This document shows positions 24,473 to 32,254 of a stretch of 33,962 bases of DNA, piece after piece. Source of the stretch: Streptomyces longispororuber (GTDB lineage: Bacteria; Actinomycetota; Actinomycetes; Streptomycetales; Streptomycetaceae); NCBI RefSeq assembly GCF_024448165.1, contig NZ_JAMOLN010000111.1, positions 1 to 33,962 of the forward strand, given 5' to 3'. Position 1 is the stretch's first letter; every line of letters begins with the position of its first letter. The position numbers and the translations under genes are program-made. The notes beneath the pieces were generated by a model. That model was not told where the DNA came from and did not search any database. It saw only the letters and a list, made by a program, of their open reading frames with translations.

Positions 24473-25047
24473 GTCGTCACTCCCACCGTCCGGAAGAACC
24501 ACAGCGCCGACGTCAGCCACAGCAGCGTCAGGACCGCGAAGGCGAGACCGCCCACCACCGGGAGCAGCCAGCCCGGCAGCCGCTCGGTCCGCAGCAGCAG
24601 CATCTTGGCGCTGAACGCCCCGAAGAAGAAGCAGCCGAGGAACGAGTGCCACATCACCCGCGTCGAGTACGTCTGATAGCCCAGCGCGTACAGGCAGTGC
24701 ACCGCCACCGGGACGGCGACCAGGAACGCGATCCGGCCCGACCAGCGGTGCAGGGCGGACGCCCACGACGGGCCGCGCAGCTTCCCGTAGACCATGAAGG
24801 CCGACACGAGCTGGACCAGCGCGAAGGCGAAGGCGACCGTCGCCAGCCAGGACTTCACCGCGCTCGTGCTGGAGAACCCGGCCAGATTGAACGCGGTGCC
24901 CTCCGGGTCGTGCACCTTGCCGTACGCGCCGAGCGCCACCGCCACCGCGGCGGCCACGACGGCCGGCACGAGGTAGCGGGCCGGGCTCGGGCGGCGGTGG
25001 TCGGGTCCGGGGAAGCTCTGGGTGGCGGCGTTGGGATCGACGGTCAT
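24469..25047 (-). CDS. Membrane protein with conserved histidines (DUF6529-like), possible haem protein
   Basis: This is a 192-residue protein with a short cytoplasmic lead and about five hydrophobic segments (near 25-42, 66-87, 104-122, 132-150 and 160-185). His100 and His117 bracket one segment (LHRWSGRIAFLVAVPVAVHC) and His134 lies at the next (VMWHSFLGCFFFGAFSAKML). That spacing resembles cytochrome b561/ferric-reductase-like haem-binding helices, but the family assignment is from memory and uncertain. It is coupled by ATGA to the Rieske lipoprotein and follows the exported protein by 33 bp. I infer an electron-transfer pair at the membrane. Confidence 0.75.
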   Translation of the reverse strand: MTVDPNAATQSFPGPDHRRPSPARYLVPAVVAAAVAVALGAYGKVHDPEGTAFNLAGFSSTSAVKSWLATVAFAFALVQLVSAFMVYGKLRGPSWASALHRWSGRIAFLVAVPVAVHCLYALGYQTYSTRVMWHSFLGCFFFGAFSAKMLLLRTERLPGWLLPVVGGLAFAVLTLLWLTSALWFFRTVGVTT

Positions 25048-25080
25048 GGGAACCCTCGCGAAGGTCGGGGACCGGGCGGG

Positions 25081-25770
25081 TCAGGGGACGACCGGGCGTG
25101 CGGTGAGCTGCTCGCCGTCGACCGTCACGGTGCCGGTCTCCGGGTCGATGGGCGGCGCGGCCGACGGCTCGTCGTCGCGCCGGACGATGCCGACCTGGCG
25201 GCCGCCGGGCAGCACGATCCAGCCGCCGTCGACCTCGGCGCCGCGCACCTCGGTGGTGGCCCGGTACAGGCCGGACGGTTTGACGGCCTTCCGCGCCGTG
25301 AAGCCGTACGGCTTCTTGTCGACCTCGACGGTGCCGCGGATCCGGTCGTTCGCCAGCCGGCCCTCCAGCTTGGCGCCGTGCTTGCCGCTGAGCTTCATCG
25401 AGCCGTCGTCCTCGACGTTCCCCTTCAGCCAGGACTCCTTGGTGCGGCCGTCGCAGAAGTAGGCGATCGCCTTGTCGCCGCGCACGGAGACCGAGACGGC
25501 GGAGCTGTCGTCGTCGGTGCGGCCCGCGTAACTCGTCTTCGGGCCGGCCGACTTGGAGGGGGACGGACTCGGGGGAGTGACCGCGCTCTCGCCGGGACTC
25601 GCGGCCGGGCTCGCGGACTTCGACGGGCGCACGCCGGTGGCCGACGGAGATGCGGCGGGCGCGCCCCCGTACGGGGTGCCGGCCTCGCCCGTCGTCGCGT
25701 TCAACGAGAGCATGAACAGGCCGAGCGCCAGACCGGCGAAGAGCGTGTAGAGGGGTCCCGAACGCTTCAT
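25081..25770 (-). CDS. Membrane-anchored exported protein of unknown function
   Basis: This protein of about 229 residues starts with MKRSGPLYTLFAGLALGLFM, a single N-terminal hydrophobic anchor or uncleaved signal. Residues 30-80 are a Pro/Ser/Ala-rich linker. The rest is predicted soluble and beta-rich, including SVSVRGDKAIAYFCDGRT, GSMKLSGKHGAKLEGRL and a C-terminal TGTVTVDGEQLTARPVVP; one Cys is present. No known domain is recognised. The ATG at 25770 has GGGGGAGG just upstream on the minus strand. It is the first gene of a three-gene minus-strand unit with the histidine-rich membrane protein and the Rieske lipoprotein, suggesting an extracytoplasmic role linked to that redox pair. Confidence 0.8.
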   Translation of the reverse strand: MKRSGPLYTLFAGLALGLFMLSLNATTGEAGTPYGGAPAASPSATGVRPSKSASPAASPGESAVTPPSPSPSKSAGPKTSYAGRTDDDSSAVSVSVRGDKAIAYFCDGRTKESWLKGNVEDDGSMKLSGKHGAKLEGRLANDRIRGTVEVDKKPYGFTARKAVKPSGLYRATTEVRGAEVDGGWIVLPGGRQVGIVRRDDEPSAAPPIDPETGTVTVDGEQLTARPVVP

Positions 25771-25934
25771 GGCGCCTCCCCCGAAGCGGTGACGGCGCGG
25801 TGCCGCCCTCCCCATGCAATCAGCTCCGGCCGAGTGGCGACAGGGGGCGGTTCGGGTGACATTGGCAGGGTCTGCGGTTGGGGCCGCGCGCCCCCTCCGC
25901 GGTGACTCCTCGTACGTCTCGAAAGGCGTGACCC

Positions 25935-26369
25935 ATGGCGAGCAACAACGGCGGTCTTGACCTCGGCAGCCTCCTCGGCGGCCTCCTGGGCGACAAGGGG
26001 GGAGGCGGCTCAGCGGGCAGCGTGCTCACGTCGCTGCTCGCGGCCTTCACCAAGGGGCAGAGCGGTTCCGCCGGCGGCAATCCGCTGGGCGGGCTCCTCG
26101 AACAGATCACCAAGTCGGGCCTGGTCAGCCAGGAGCAGGTCGAGTCCTGGGTCGGCAAGGGCGAGAACAAGTCGCTCACCCCCGACCAGGTCAAGGAGGC
26201 GCTGCCCGACGTGACCCTGCAGAAGGTCGCCGCCGAGTCCGGCGTCACCCCCGACCAGGCCGCCCAGGACATCGCCGGGGCGCTGCCGACGGCCGTCGAC
26301 AAGCTCACCCCCGACGGAGAGGTCCCGGGCCTCTCCCTGGACCAGCTCGTCGAGCAGCAGAAGCTGTAG
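25935..26369 (+). CDS. YidB-family protein (DUF937)
   Basis: This is a small soluble protein of 144 residues. The N-terminus is Gly/Leu-rich (LDLGSLLGGLLGDKGGGGSA). The C-terminal two thirds has the YidB pattern GGLLEQITKSGLVSQEQVES, then SWVGKGENKSLTPDQVKEAL, and ends with the LTPDGEVPG and SLDQLVEQQKL segments. YidB homologues are widespread and their function is unclear. It is divergent from the Rieske operon and ends in a strong hairpin, so it is probably expressed alone. Confidence 0.85.
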   Translation: MASNNGGLDLGSLLGGLLGDKGGGGSAGSVLTSLLAAFTKGQSGSAGGNPLGGLLEQITKSGLVSQEQVESWVGKGENKSLTPDQVKEALPDVTLQKVAAESGVTPDQAAQDIAGALPTAVDKLTPDGEVPGLSLDQLVEQQKL

Positions 26370-26381
26370 CGGTACGTCCAG

Positions 26382-26423
26382 GGGTGCGCGGCGGCCGTCT
26401 CGAAGGACGGGCGCCGCGCACCC
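26382..26423 (+). terminator. Strong hairpin terminator after yidB
   Basis: GGGTGCGCGGCG (26382-26393) and CGCCGCGCACCC (26412-26423) form a perfect 12-bp stem, with a second CCGTC/GACGG stem (26395-26399, 26406-26410) inside. It starts 13 bp after the stop codon and separates yidB from the aroH operon. Confidence 0.8.
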
Positions 26424-26488
26424 GTGCGCGGGGCCCCAACTACGCTGGGCGGTGGCAGAACGTACGGACAGGAACAAGGAGCGACACC

Positions 26489-26851
26489 GTGGCGGTACGA
26501 GCGGTGCGGGGCGCCGTCCAGCTGGAGCGGGACACGGCCGAGCACATGGACGAGCAGGTCAGCGAGCTGCTCACCGCCGTCATCGAGCGGAACGGGCTGA
26601 CCGGCGACGACCTGATCTCCATATGGTTCACGGCCACGCCCGACCTGCACTCCGACTTCCCGGCGGCCGCCGCCCGCAAGCTCGGCATCGTGGACGTCCC
26701 CCTGATCTGCGCGCAGGAACTCGACATCGCGGGCGCCATGCCGCGCGTGGTCCGGCTCCTCGCCCACATCGAGACCGAGCTGCCCAAGTCGGAGATCGCG
26801 CACGTCTACCTCGGCGCCGCGGCCACCCTGCGCAAGGACATCGCCCAGTGA
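26489..26851 (+). CDS. aroH: Chorismate mutase, AroH type
   Basis: This enzyme converts chorismate to prephenate, the entry to tyrosine and phenylalanine synthesis. The protein is 120 residues, like the trimeric Bacillus subtilis AroH fold. The start VRAVRGAVQLERDT carries Arg7. Further matches are SIWFTATPDLHSDFPAAAAR, LICAQELDIAGAMPRVVRL (Arg89 corresponds to the catalytic Arg90) and HVYLGAAATLRKD (Tyr107). GTG 26489 has AAGGAG 7 nt upstream. Its stop overlaps the tyrA start (GTGA), so product prephenate is made beside the enzyme that uses it. Confidence 0.94.
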   Translation: MAVRAVRGAVQLERDTAEHMDEQVSELLTAVIERNGLTGDDLISIWFTATPDLHSDFPAAAARKLGIVDVPLICAQELDIAGAMPRVVRLLAHIETELPKSEIAHVYLGAAATLRKDIAQ

Positions 26852-27939
26852 GAACCGCACTCGTCATCGGCACCGGCCTGATCGGCACCTCGGCGGCCCT
26901 GGCGCTCGCCTCGCGCGGGGTCACCGTGCACCTCGCCGACCACGACCCCGGGCAGGCCCGCACCGCCGCCGCGCTCGGCGCCGGCACGGACGAGGCACCC
27001 GAAGACGGTGTCGTCGTCGACCTGTGCGTGGTCGCCGTGCCGCCCGCGCACGTCGCCGCCTCGCTCGCCGACGCCATGCGCCGGGGCGTGGCCCGCGGCT
27101 ACCTCGACGTCGCCAGCGTGAAGGGCGGCCCGCGCCGCGAGCTGGAGGCGCTCGGCCTCGACCTCACCCCGTACATCGGCACGCACCCGATGTCGGGCCG
27201 GGAGCGCAGCGGCCCGCTCGCCGCCACCGCCGACCTCTTCGAGGGGCGGCCCTGGGTGCTCACGCCGACCCGGGACACGGACACCGAGGTGCTGAACCTC
27301 GCCCTGGAACTGGTCGCGCTGTGCCGGGCCGTGCCCGTCGTCATGGACGCCGACGCCCACGACCGGGCCGTCGCCCTCGTCTCGCACATGCCGCACCTGG
27401 TCTCCAGCATGGTCGCGGCCCGCCTGGAGAACGCCGAGGAGACCGCCGTACGGCTGTGCGGCCAGGGCATCCGCGACGTCACTCGGATCGCCGCATCGGA
27501 CCCGGGCATGTGGATCGACATCCTCTCCGCGAACCCGGGCCCCGTCGCCGATCTGCTCTCCGCGGTCGCCGGCGACCTGGAGGAGACCGTGCAGGCCCTG
27601 CGCTCCCTGCAGTCCTCCGACGACGCCAAGCGCCGTGACGGCGCCGACGGCGTCGAGACGATGCTGCGCCGGGGCAACGCGGGACAGGCGCGGGTGCCCG
27701 GCAAGCACGGCGCGGCCCCGGCCGCGTACGAGATCGTCGCCGTCCTCATCTCCGACCAGCCCGGCGAGCTGGCCCGTATCTTCGCGGACGCGGGCGCCGC
27801 CGGCGTCAACGTCGAGGACGTGCGCATCGAGCACGCCACCGGGCAGCAGGCCGGTTTCGTGCAGCTCATGGTGCAGCCCGCCGCGGCGCCGAAGCTGGCG
27901 GCGGCGCTGCGCGAGCGCGGCTGGGCGATGCGGCAGTAG
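26848..27939 (+). CDS. tyrA: Prephenate dehydrogenase
   Basis: This enzyme oxidatively decarboxylates prephenate to 4-hydroxyphenylpyruvate with NAD, for tyrosine synthesis. The protein is about 363 residues. The Rossmann loop VIGTGLIGTSAALA starts it (8-GTGLIG-13). The catalytic region has THPMSGRERSGPLAAT (His113) and VSHMPHLVSSMVAA (His180). A C-terminal ACT-like regulatory domain begins near 290 (YEIVAVLISDQPGELARIFA) and suggests amino-acid feedback control. It overlaps aroH by GTGA. A 10-bp-stem hairpin follows before cmk. Confidence 0.94.
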   Translation: MRTALVIGTGLIGTSAALALASRGVTVHLADHDPGQARTAAALGAGTDEAPEDGVVVDLCVVAVPPAHVAASLADAMRRGVARGYLDVASVKGGPRRELEALGLDLTPYIGTHPMSGRERSGPLAATADLFEGRPWVLTPTRDTDTEVLNLALELVALCRAVPVVMDADAHDRAVALVSHMPHLVSSMVAARLENAEETAVRLCGQGIRDVTRIAASDPGMWIDILSANPGPVADLLSAVAGDLEETVQALRSLQSSDDAKRRDGADGVETMLRRGNAGQARVPGKHGAAPAAYEIVAVLISDQPGELARIFADAGAAGVNVEDVRIEHATGQQAGFVQLMVQPAAAPKLAAALRERGWAMRQ

Positions 27940-27999
27940 GCGGCAGCCAGGCGACGGGGAAGGCGGCAGTAAGCGGCGCTTTCCGGAGCCAGTAACCTT

Positions 28000-28025
28000 G
28001 TACGGGGCGTGTCCGCGCCCCGTAC
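28000..28025 (+). terminator. Hairpin between tyrA and cmk
   Basis: GTACGGGGCG (28000-28009) and CGCCCCGTAC (28016-28025) form a perfect 10-bp stem with loop TGTCCG, 60 bp after tyrA and 37 bp before cmk. It may terminate the tyrA message, or attenuate read-through into cmk. TAACCT (27993-27998) just ahead resembles a -10 box, in which case the hairpin would be in the cmk leader. Confidence 0.45.
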
Positions 28026-28062
28026 GCATGCCCCCGTGCACTGAGAAAGGTGTCCGTCACCC

Positions 28063-28752
28063 ATGGAAACCCCGGCAGCCGTGATCGTCGCCATCGACGG
28101 ACCCTCCGGCACGGGCAAGTCGAGCACCTCGAAGGCCGTCGCCGCGCAGCTCGGCCTGAGCTACCTGGACACCGGCGCCCAGTACCGGGCGATCACCTGG
28201 TGGATGGTGCACAACGGCATCGACCTGACCGACCAGTCCGCGATCGCCGCGGTCGCCGACAAGGCCGAGATCGTGTCCGGCACGGACCCGTCCGCGCCCA
28301 CCATCACGGTGGACGGCACGGACGTCGCGGGCCCGATCCGCACCACCGACGTCACCTCCAAGGTCAGCGCCGTCAGCGCCGTGCCCGAGGTGCGTGCCCG
28401 GATCACCGAGCTGCAGCGCAGCACCGCCGCCGCGGCCGCCGCGGACGGCCGGGGCATCGTCGTCGAGGGCCGGGACATCGGCACGACCGTGCTGCCCGAC
28501 GCCGACCTGAAGATCTTCCTCACGGCGTCGCCCGAGGCCCGCGCCGCCCGCCGCTCCGGCGAGCTGAAGGGCGCCGACGTCAAGGCGACGCAGGAGGCCC
28601 TGATCAAGCGCGACCAGGCCGACTCCAGCCGCAAGACGTCGCCGCTGGCCAAGGCCGACGACGCCGTCGAGGTCGACACCACCGAGCTCACCCTCCAGCA
28701 GGTCATCGAGTGCGTCGTCACCCTCGTCGAGGAGAAGCGGATCTCCGCGTGA
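28063..28752 (+). CDS. cmk: Cytidylate kinase
   Basis: Cytidylate kinase phosphorylates (d)CMP with ATP for nucleotide synthesis. The protein is 229 residues. The P-loop is IDGPSGTGKSSTSKAVA (residues 11-27), then the CMP site LDTGAQYRAITWW. The lid region includes VVEGRDIGTTVLPDADLKIF and LTASPEARAARRSGELKG, then RDQADSSRKTSPLAKADDAV. The ATG at 28063 has GAAAGG about 10 nt upstream. The stop overlaps the plsC-like start (GTGA). Cmk and Der are neighbours in many actinobacteria. Confidence 0.96.
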   Translation: METPAAVIVAIDGPSGTGKSSTSKAVAAQLGLSYLDTGAQYRAITWWMVHNGIDLTDQSAIAAVADKAEIVSGTDPSAPTITVDGTDVAGPIRTTDVTSKVSAVSAVPEVRARITELQRSTAAAAAADGRGIVVEGRDIGTTVLPDADLKIFLTASPEARAARRSGELKGADVKATQEALIKRDQADSSRKTSPLAKADDAVEVDTTELTLQQVIECVVTLVEEKRISA

Positions 28753-29399
28753 GTCCTGTGTCCGCTTCCGAACGAGGGGCCGAGGTGGGCCGGCGCATCG
28801 GCGTCGGCCTGATGTACGGACTGTGGAAGCCGCGTGTCCTCGGGTCGTGGCGGGTGCCCGCCACCGGCCCGGTGATCCTCGCGGTCAACCACTCCCACAA
28901 CATCGACGGCCCGATGGTCATGGGCGTCGCGCCGCGACCGGCGCACTTCCTGATCAAGCAGGAGGCGTTCGTCGGGCCGCTCGGTCCCTTCCTGGAGGGG
29001 ATCGGCCAGGTGAAGGTCGACCGCTCCGGCGCGGACCGGACGGCCATCACCCGGGCGCTCGGCGTGCTCGCCGACGGCGGCGTGCTCGGCATCTTCCCCG
29101 AGGGCACCCGCGGCGACGGCGACTTCGCGTCGCTGCGCGCCGGACTGTCGTACTTCGCCGTGCGCAGCGGGGCGCCGATCGTGCCGGTCGCCGTGCTGGG
29201 AAGCACGGAGCGGCGCGGACGGTTGATAAAGGGGCTGCCGCCGCTCAGGAGCCGGGTCGACGTCGTCTTCGGCGACCCCTTCGAGGCGGGCGACGGCAGC
29301 GGACGGCGTACGCGCAAGGCCCTCGACGAGGCGACCGTGCGCATCCAGGAGCGGCTCACCGCCCACCTGGCCGACGCCAGGCGCCTGACCCGGCGCTGA
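28749..29399 (+). CDS. plsC: 1-acyl-sn-glycerol-3-phosphate acyltransferase family protein
   Basis: This is a PlsC-type acyltransferase of about 216 residues that would acylate lysophosphatidic acid to phosphatidic acid at the membrane. The HX4D motif is HSHNID (His48, Asp53) in VNHSHNIDGPMVMG. The phosphate-binding motif is FPEGTRGDGD. PVAVLGSTERRG and VFGDPFEAGD fit the later blocks. The GTG at 28749 overlaps the cmk stop as GTGA; GTG 28758 is an alternative. The PlsC-like sequence is clear, but the exact acyl acceptor is inferred. der follows 76 bp downstream. Confidence 0.88.
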   Translation: MSPVSASERGAEVGRRIGVGLMYGLWKPRVLGSWRVPATGPVILAVNHSHNIDGPMVMGVAPRPAHFLIKQEAFVGPLGPFLEGIGQVKVDRSGADRTAITRALGVLADGGVLGIFPEGTRGDGDFASLRAGLSYFAVRSGAPIVPVAVLGSTERRGRLIKGLPPLRSRVDVVFGDPFEAGDGSGRRTRKALDEATVRIQERLTAHLADARRLTRR

Positions 29400-29452
29400 G
29401 CGAGACTTTCAGTAGTGGACCGCGGTCCGCCGCGATCCACCGATCACCACGA

Positions 29453-29479
29453 ATGAACGACGAGGTACGGACTTCATGA
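29453..29479 (+). other. Possible 8-codon leader ORF overlapping the der start
   Basis: ATG 29453 reads MNDEVRTS and stops at TGA 29477-29479, overlapping the der ATG (29476) as ATGA. Both begin ATGAACGA(C). No clear Shine-Dalgarno precedes the short frame, whereas GAGGT (29463-29467) lies inside it and serves der. It may be a chance duplication of the start or a coupling leader. Confidence 0.25.
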
Positions 29480-30948
29480 ACGACCAGATCCAGCCCGAGG
29501 GCTCGGCGGAGCACGAGCACGGGGCGCTTGGCGACGCCGAGTACGCGGAGTTCATGGAGCTCGCCGCCGAAGAGGGCTTCGACGTCGAGGACGTCGAGGG
29601 CGCCATCGAGGAGGCGGGCCACGGCCCGCTGCCCGTCCTCGCCGTCGTCGGCCGCCCGAACGTCGGCAAGTCGACGCTCGTGAACCGCATCATCGGCCGC
29701 CGCGAGGCCGTCGTCGAGGACAAGCCCGGCGTCACCCGCGACCGTGTCACCTACGAGGCCGAGTGGGCGGGCCGCCGCTTCAAGGTCGTCGACACCGGCG
29801 GCTGGGAGCAGGACGTGCTCGGCATCGACGCGTCGGTGGCCGCGCAGGCCGAGTACGCGATCGAGACGGCCGACGCCGTCGTCTTCGTCGTCGACTCCAC
29901 GGTCGGCGTCACCGACACCGACGAGGCCGTCGTCCGGCTGCTCCGCAAGGCCAAGAAGCCCGTCGTGCTCTGCGCCAACAAGGTCGACGGACCGTCCGGC
30001 GAGGCCGACGCCACCGCCCTGTGGTCCCTCGGCATCGGCGAGCCGCACCCGGTCTCCTCGCTGCACGGCCGCGGCACCGGCGACATGCTGGACGCCGTCC
30101 TGGAGGCGCTGCCCGAGGCGCCCGCCCAGACCTTCGGCACGGCCGTCGGCGGCCCGCGCCGCATCGCCCTGATCGGCCGCCCGAACGTCGGCAAGTCCTC
30201 GCTGCTCAACAAGGTGGCCAACGAGGACCGCGTCGTCGTCAACGAGCTGGCGGGCACCACTCGTGACCCGGTCGACGAGCTCATCGAACTCGGCGGTGTC
30301 ACCTGGAAGTTCGTCGACACGGCGGGCATCCGCAAGCGCGTCCACCTGCAGCAGGGCGCCGACTACTACGCCTCGCTGCGCACCGCCGCCGCCGTCGAGA
30401 AGGCGGAGGTCGCGGTCATCCTGATCGACGCCTCCGAGTCGATCTCCATCCAGGACCAGCGCATCGTGACGATGGCGGTCGAGGCGGGCCGTGCGATCGT
30501 CGTCGCCTTCAACAAGTGGGACACCCTCGACGAGGAGCGCCGCTACTACCTGGAGCGCGAGATCGAGACCGAGCTCGGTCAGATCGCGTGGGCGCCCCGG
30601 GTGAACGTGTCGGCGCGTACCGGCCGCCACATGGAGAAGCTGGTTCCGGCCATCGAGACCGCCCTGGACGGCTGGGAGACGCGTGTCCCGACCGGTCGGC
30701 TGAACGCCTTCCTCGGTGAGCTCGTCGCCGCCCACCCGCACCCGGTGCGCGGCGGCAAGCAGCCCCGCATCCTGTTCGGCACGCAGGCCGGCACCAAGCC
30801 GCCGCGGTTCGTGCTGTTCGCCTCCGGCTTCATCGAGGCGGGCTACCGGCGGTTCGTGGAGCGGCGTCTGCGCGAGGAGTTCGGGTTCGAGGGGACGCCG
30901 ATCCACATGTCCGTGCGGGTGCGCGAGAAGCGCGGCAAGAAGAAGTAG
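29476..30948 (+). CDS. der: Ribosome biogenesis GTPase Der
   Basis: Der (EngA) is a double GTPase needed for 50S ribosome maturation. The protein is 490 residues. An acidic N-terminal extension covers residues 1-50. GTPase domain 1 has GRPNVGKSTLVNR (59-71), VVDTGGW and ANKVDG. Domain 2 has IGRPNVGKSSLLNK (about 232), VDTAGIRKR and FNKWDTLDEE. The C-terminal KH-like domain contains PRFVLFASGFIEAGYRRF and IHMSVRVREKRGKKK. The ATG at 29476 has GAGGT 8 nt upstream. A hairpin follows that also spans the end of the convergent gene. Confidence 0.96.
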   Translation: MNDQIQPEGSAEHEHGALGDAEYAEFMELAAEEGFDVEDVEGAIEEAGHGPLPVLAVVGRPNVGKSTLVNRIIGRREAVVEDKPGVTRDRVTYEAEWAGRRFKVVDTGGWEQDVLGIDASVAAQAEYAIETADAVVFVVDSTVGVTDTDEAVVRLLRKAKKPVVLCANKVDGPSGEADATALWSLGIGEPHPVSSLHGRGTGDMLDAVLEALPEAPAQTFGTAVGGPRRIALIGRPNVGKSSLLNKVANEDRVVVNELAGTTRDPVDELIELGGVTWKFVDTAGIRKRVHLQQGADYYASLRTAAAVEKAEVAVILIDASESISIQDQRIVTMAVEAGRAIVVAFNKWDTLDEERRYYLEREIETELGQIAWAPRVNVSARTGRHMEKLVPAIETALDGWETRVPTGRLNAFLGELVAAHPHPVRGGKQPRILFGTQAGTKPPRFVLFASGFIEAGYRRFVERRLREEFGFEGTPIHMSVRVREKRGKKK

Positions 30949-30965
30949 TAGTTCGCCGTACGGGG

Positions 30966-30990
30966 CGTCGCGGGCTCAGTGCTCGCGACG
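30966..30990. terminator. Bidirectional hairpin between der and a convergent gene
   Basis: CGTCGCG (30966-30972) and CGCGACG (30984-30990) form a 7-bp stem around an 11-nt loop. The loop contains the stop codon of the minus-strand gene (30976-30978), so the terminator is partly coding. Confidence 0.5.
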
Positions 30991-31335
30991 CGGAGCGGGC
31001 GGCAGCGCGGCCGGGAGGTGACCTCCCTGGCCGTGCTGCCGCCCGTTCGTCTGTGGGTGCCAGGCGTGGTGGTGCTGGACCGCCGGGTAGTGCGGGGTGT
31101 GGTGCCGCGTCGCGTAGGGACCCGTGCCGAACGCCGTGAACCCGAGATCCTCCTCGCCACTGCGGTCGCCGGGCAGGGCCCGGAAGGACCGGCGGTACTC
31201 CGCGTACAGCGCGTCGTAGATCGGAGTGGCCGAGTGGCTGCTCGGCTGGTCCTCCGCGGGACGCATCGACGGGATGTGGCTCTGGTACGGCTGACGCCGC
31301 CCGGACGAGGATGAGGTGGGGTCGTATGGGTGCAC
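30976..31335 (-). CDS. Uncharacterised small protein, polar and His-rich
   Basis: This protein of about 119 residues has no assigned function. The central segment ATPIYDALYAEYRRSFRALP with GDRSGEEDLGF is likely helical and reads as a conserved core. The C-terminal third is rich in His, Pro, Gln and Gly (HHTPHYPAVQHHHAWHPQTN) and may be disordered or metal-binding. Codons are strongly GC-ending on this strand, supporting a real gene. GTG 31335 gives the product start VHPYDPTSSSSG; no Shine-Dalgarno is visible, so the start is uncertain. It converges on der with a shared hairpin. Confidence 0.6.
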   Translation of the reverse strand: MHPYDPTSSSSGRRQPYQSHIPSMRPAEDQPSSHSATPIYDALYAEYRRSFRALPGDRSGEEDLGFTAFGTGPYATRHHTPHYPAVQHHHAWHPQTNGRQHGQGGHLPAALPPAPRREH

Positions 31336-31462
31336 GTCTGTGCCAACGACCCGGACCCCCGACGGATGCGCCCTTGGCCTCGGCTTGTGCGGGGCGTCAG
31401 GAGTGTGACCGGCGCGTTCGTGGGGGTCCGGGGGTCTGCCAGGGGTCTGCCGAGGGGCCGGC

Positions 31463-32254
31463 TCAGGTGCCGGCGAGCGGCATCGCGGCGGCCACCAGGC
31501 GCCCGTTCGCCGCGGCCTTGTCGAGGGCGTCGCGGAGCAGATCCTCACGGGGCTGACGGCCGACCGAGCCGACCGGGGCCGCGAAGACGAGCACGGTGTG
31601 CGTCTTGTTGGCCGCGGCCCGCCAGCCCTCCGTCACGAGGAGCGGCTGGTGCGCCTGCCACCAGGCGACCTGGGCGGAGGGGCCGCCGGTGCCGGGCTGC
31701 AGGACCGCGTGCAGCTGGCCCATGGCGAGCAGCACGGACCAGCCGGGCAGGGCGCGCGGCGCCTCCGTCAGCTCGGTGAGCGGCATGAAGCCCTGCTCGA
31801 TCAGGAGCGGCAGGAAGTCGTCGCCGCCCGATTCGGCGCCGGGCCGGGAGATGGGGCCGGTCGGCTCCACGACGAGCGCGGGGTGCAGCTCGCCCGCGAT
31901 CAGCACCAGGCCGCTGGTCACGCCGAGCACGGCCTGGGCGGGGGCGGCCTCGGGCGCCGCGCCGGCGCCCTCGTCGGGGGCGCCGGTCATGGACCGTACG
32001 GCGCCCTGCAGTTGGTCCTCGGCGACCTGGACGACCTGCGAGGGCAGGCAGGCGGCGTGGGCGAAGGCGAGGACGGCGGTCTCGTCGCCGACGAACAGGA
32101 CCGTGCTGGTGCGTTCCTGCTCCGAGTCGCCCGGAGTGCGGCAGGACGTGCAGTCGTAGCCGCCTGGGGCGTTGTCTCCGGCGAGCAGCCGGTCGGCTTC
32201 GTCGTCGCCGATCTCGGCGCGTACGTCGTCACTGACGTCGAGCAAGCGCGGCAC
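31463..32254 (-). CDS. Uncharacterised protein with CxxC...HxxC cysteine-histidine set
   Basis: This is a soluble protein of 263 residues. The N-terminus RLLDVSDDVRAEIGDDEADR is acidic. A zinc-ribbon-like set follows: CTSC (Cys35, Cys38) and HAAC (His66, Cys69), joined by a beta-rich segment TSTVLFVGDETAVLAF. Later segments include GLVLIAGELHPALVVEP and WSVLLAMGQLHAVLQPGTGG; the end is Ala-rich. No known family is recognised. GTG 32254 has GAGGAG 5-6 nt upstream. The next gene downstream is the His-rich protein, 127 bp away. Confidence 0.75.
   Translation of the reverse strand: MPRLLDVSDDVRAEIGDDEADRLLAGDNAPGGYDCTSCRTPGDSEQERTSTVLFVGDETAVLAFAHAACLPSQVVQVAEDQLQGAVRSMTGAPDEGAGAAPEAAPAQAVLGVTSGLVLIAGELHPALVVEPTGPISRPGAESGGDDFLPLLIEQGFMPLTELTEAPRALPGWSVLLAMGQLHAVLQPGTGGPSAQVAWWQAHQPLLVTEGWRAAANKTHTVLVFAAPVGSVGRQPREDLLRDALDKAAANGRLVAAAMPLAGT

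Noticed and set aside
23993..25819. A single 600-codon frame spanning the Rieske gene and upstream
   Set aside because: Only the last 159 codons (from ATG 24472) encode a protein of recognisable design; the rest is antisense or out-of-frame relative to the membrane and exported genes.
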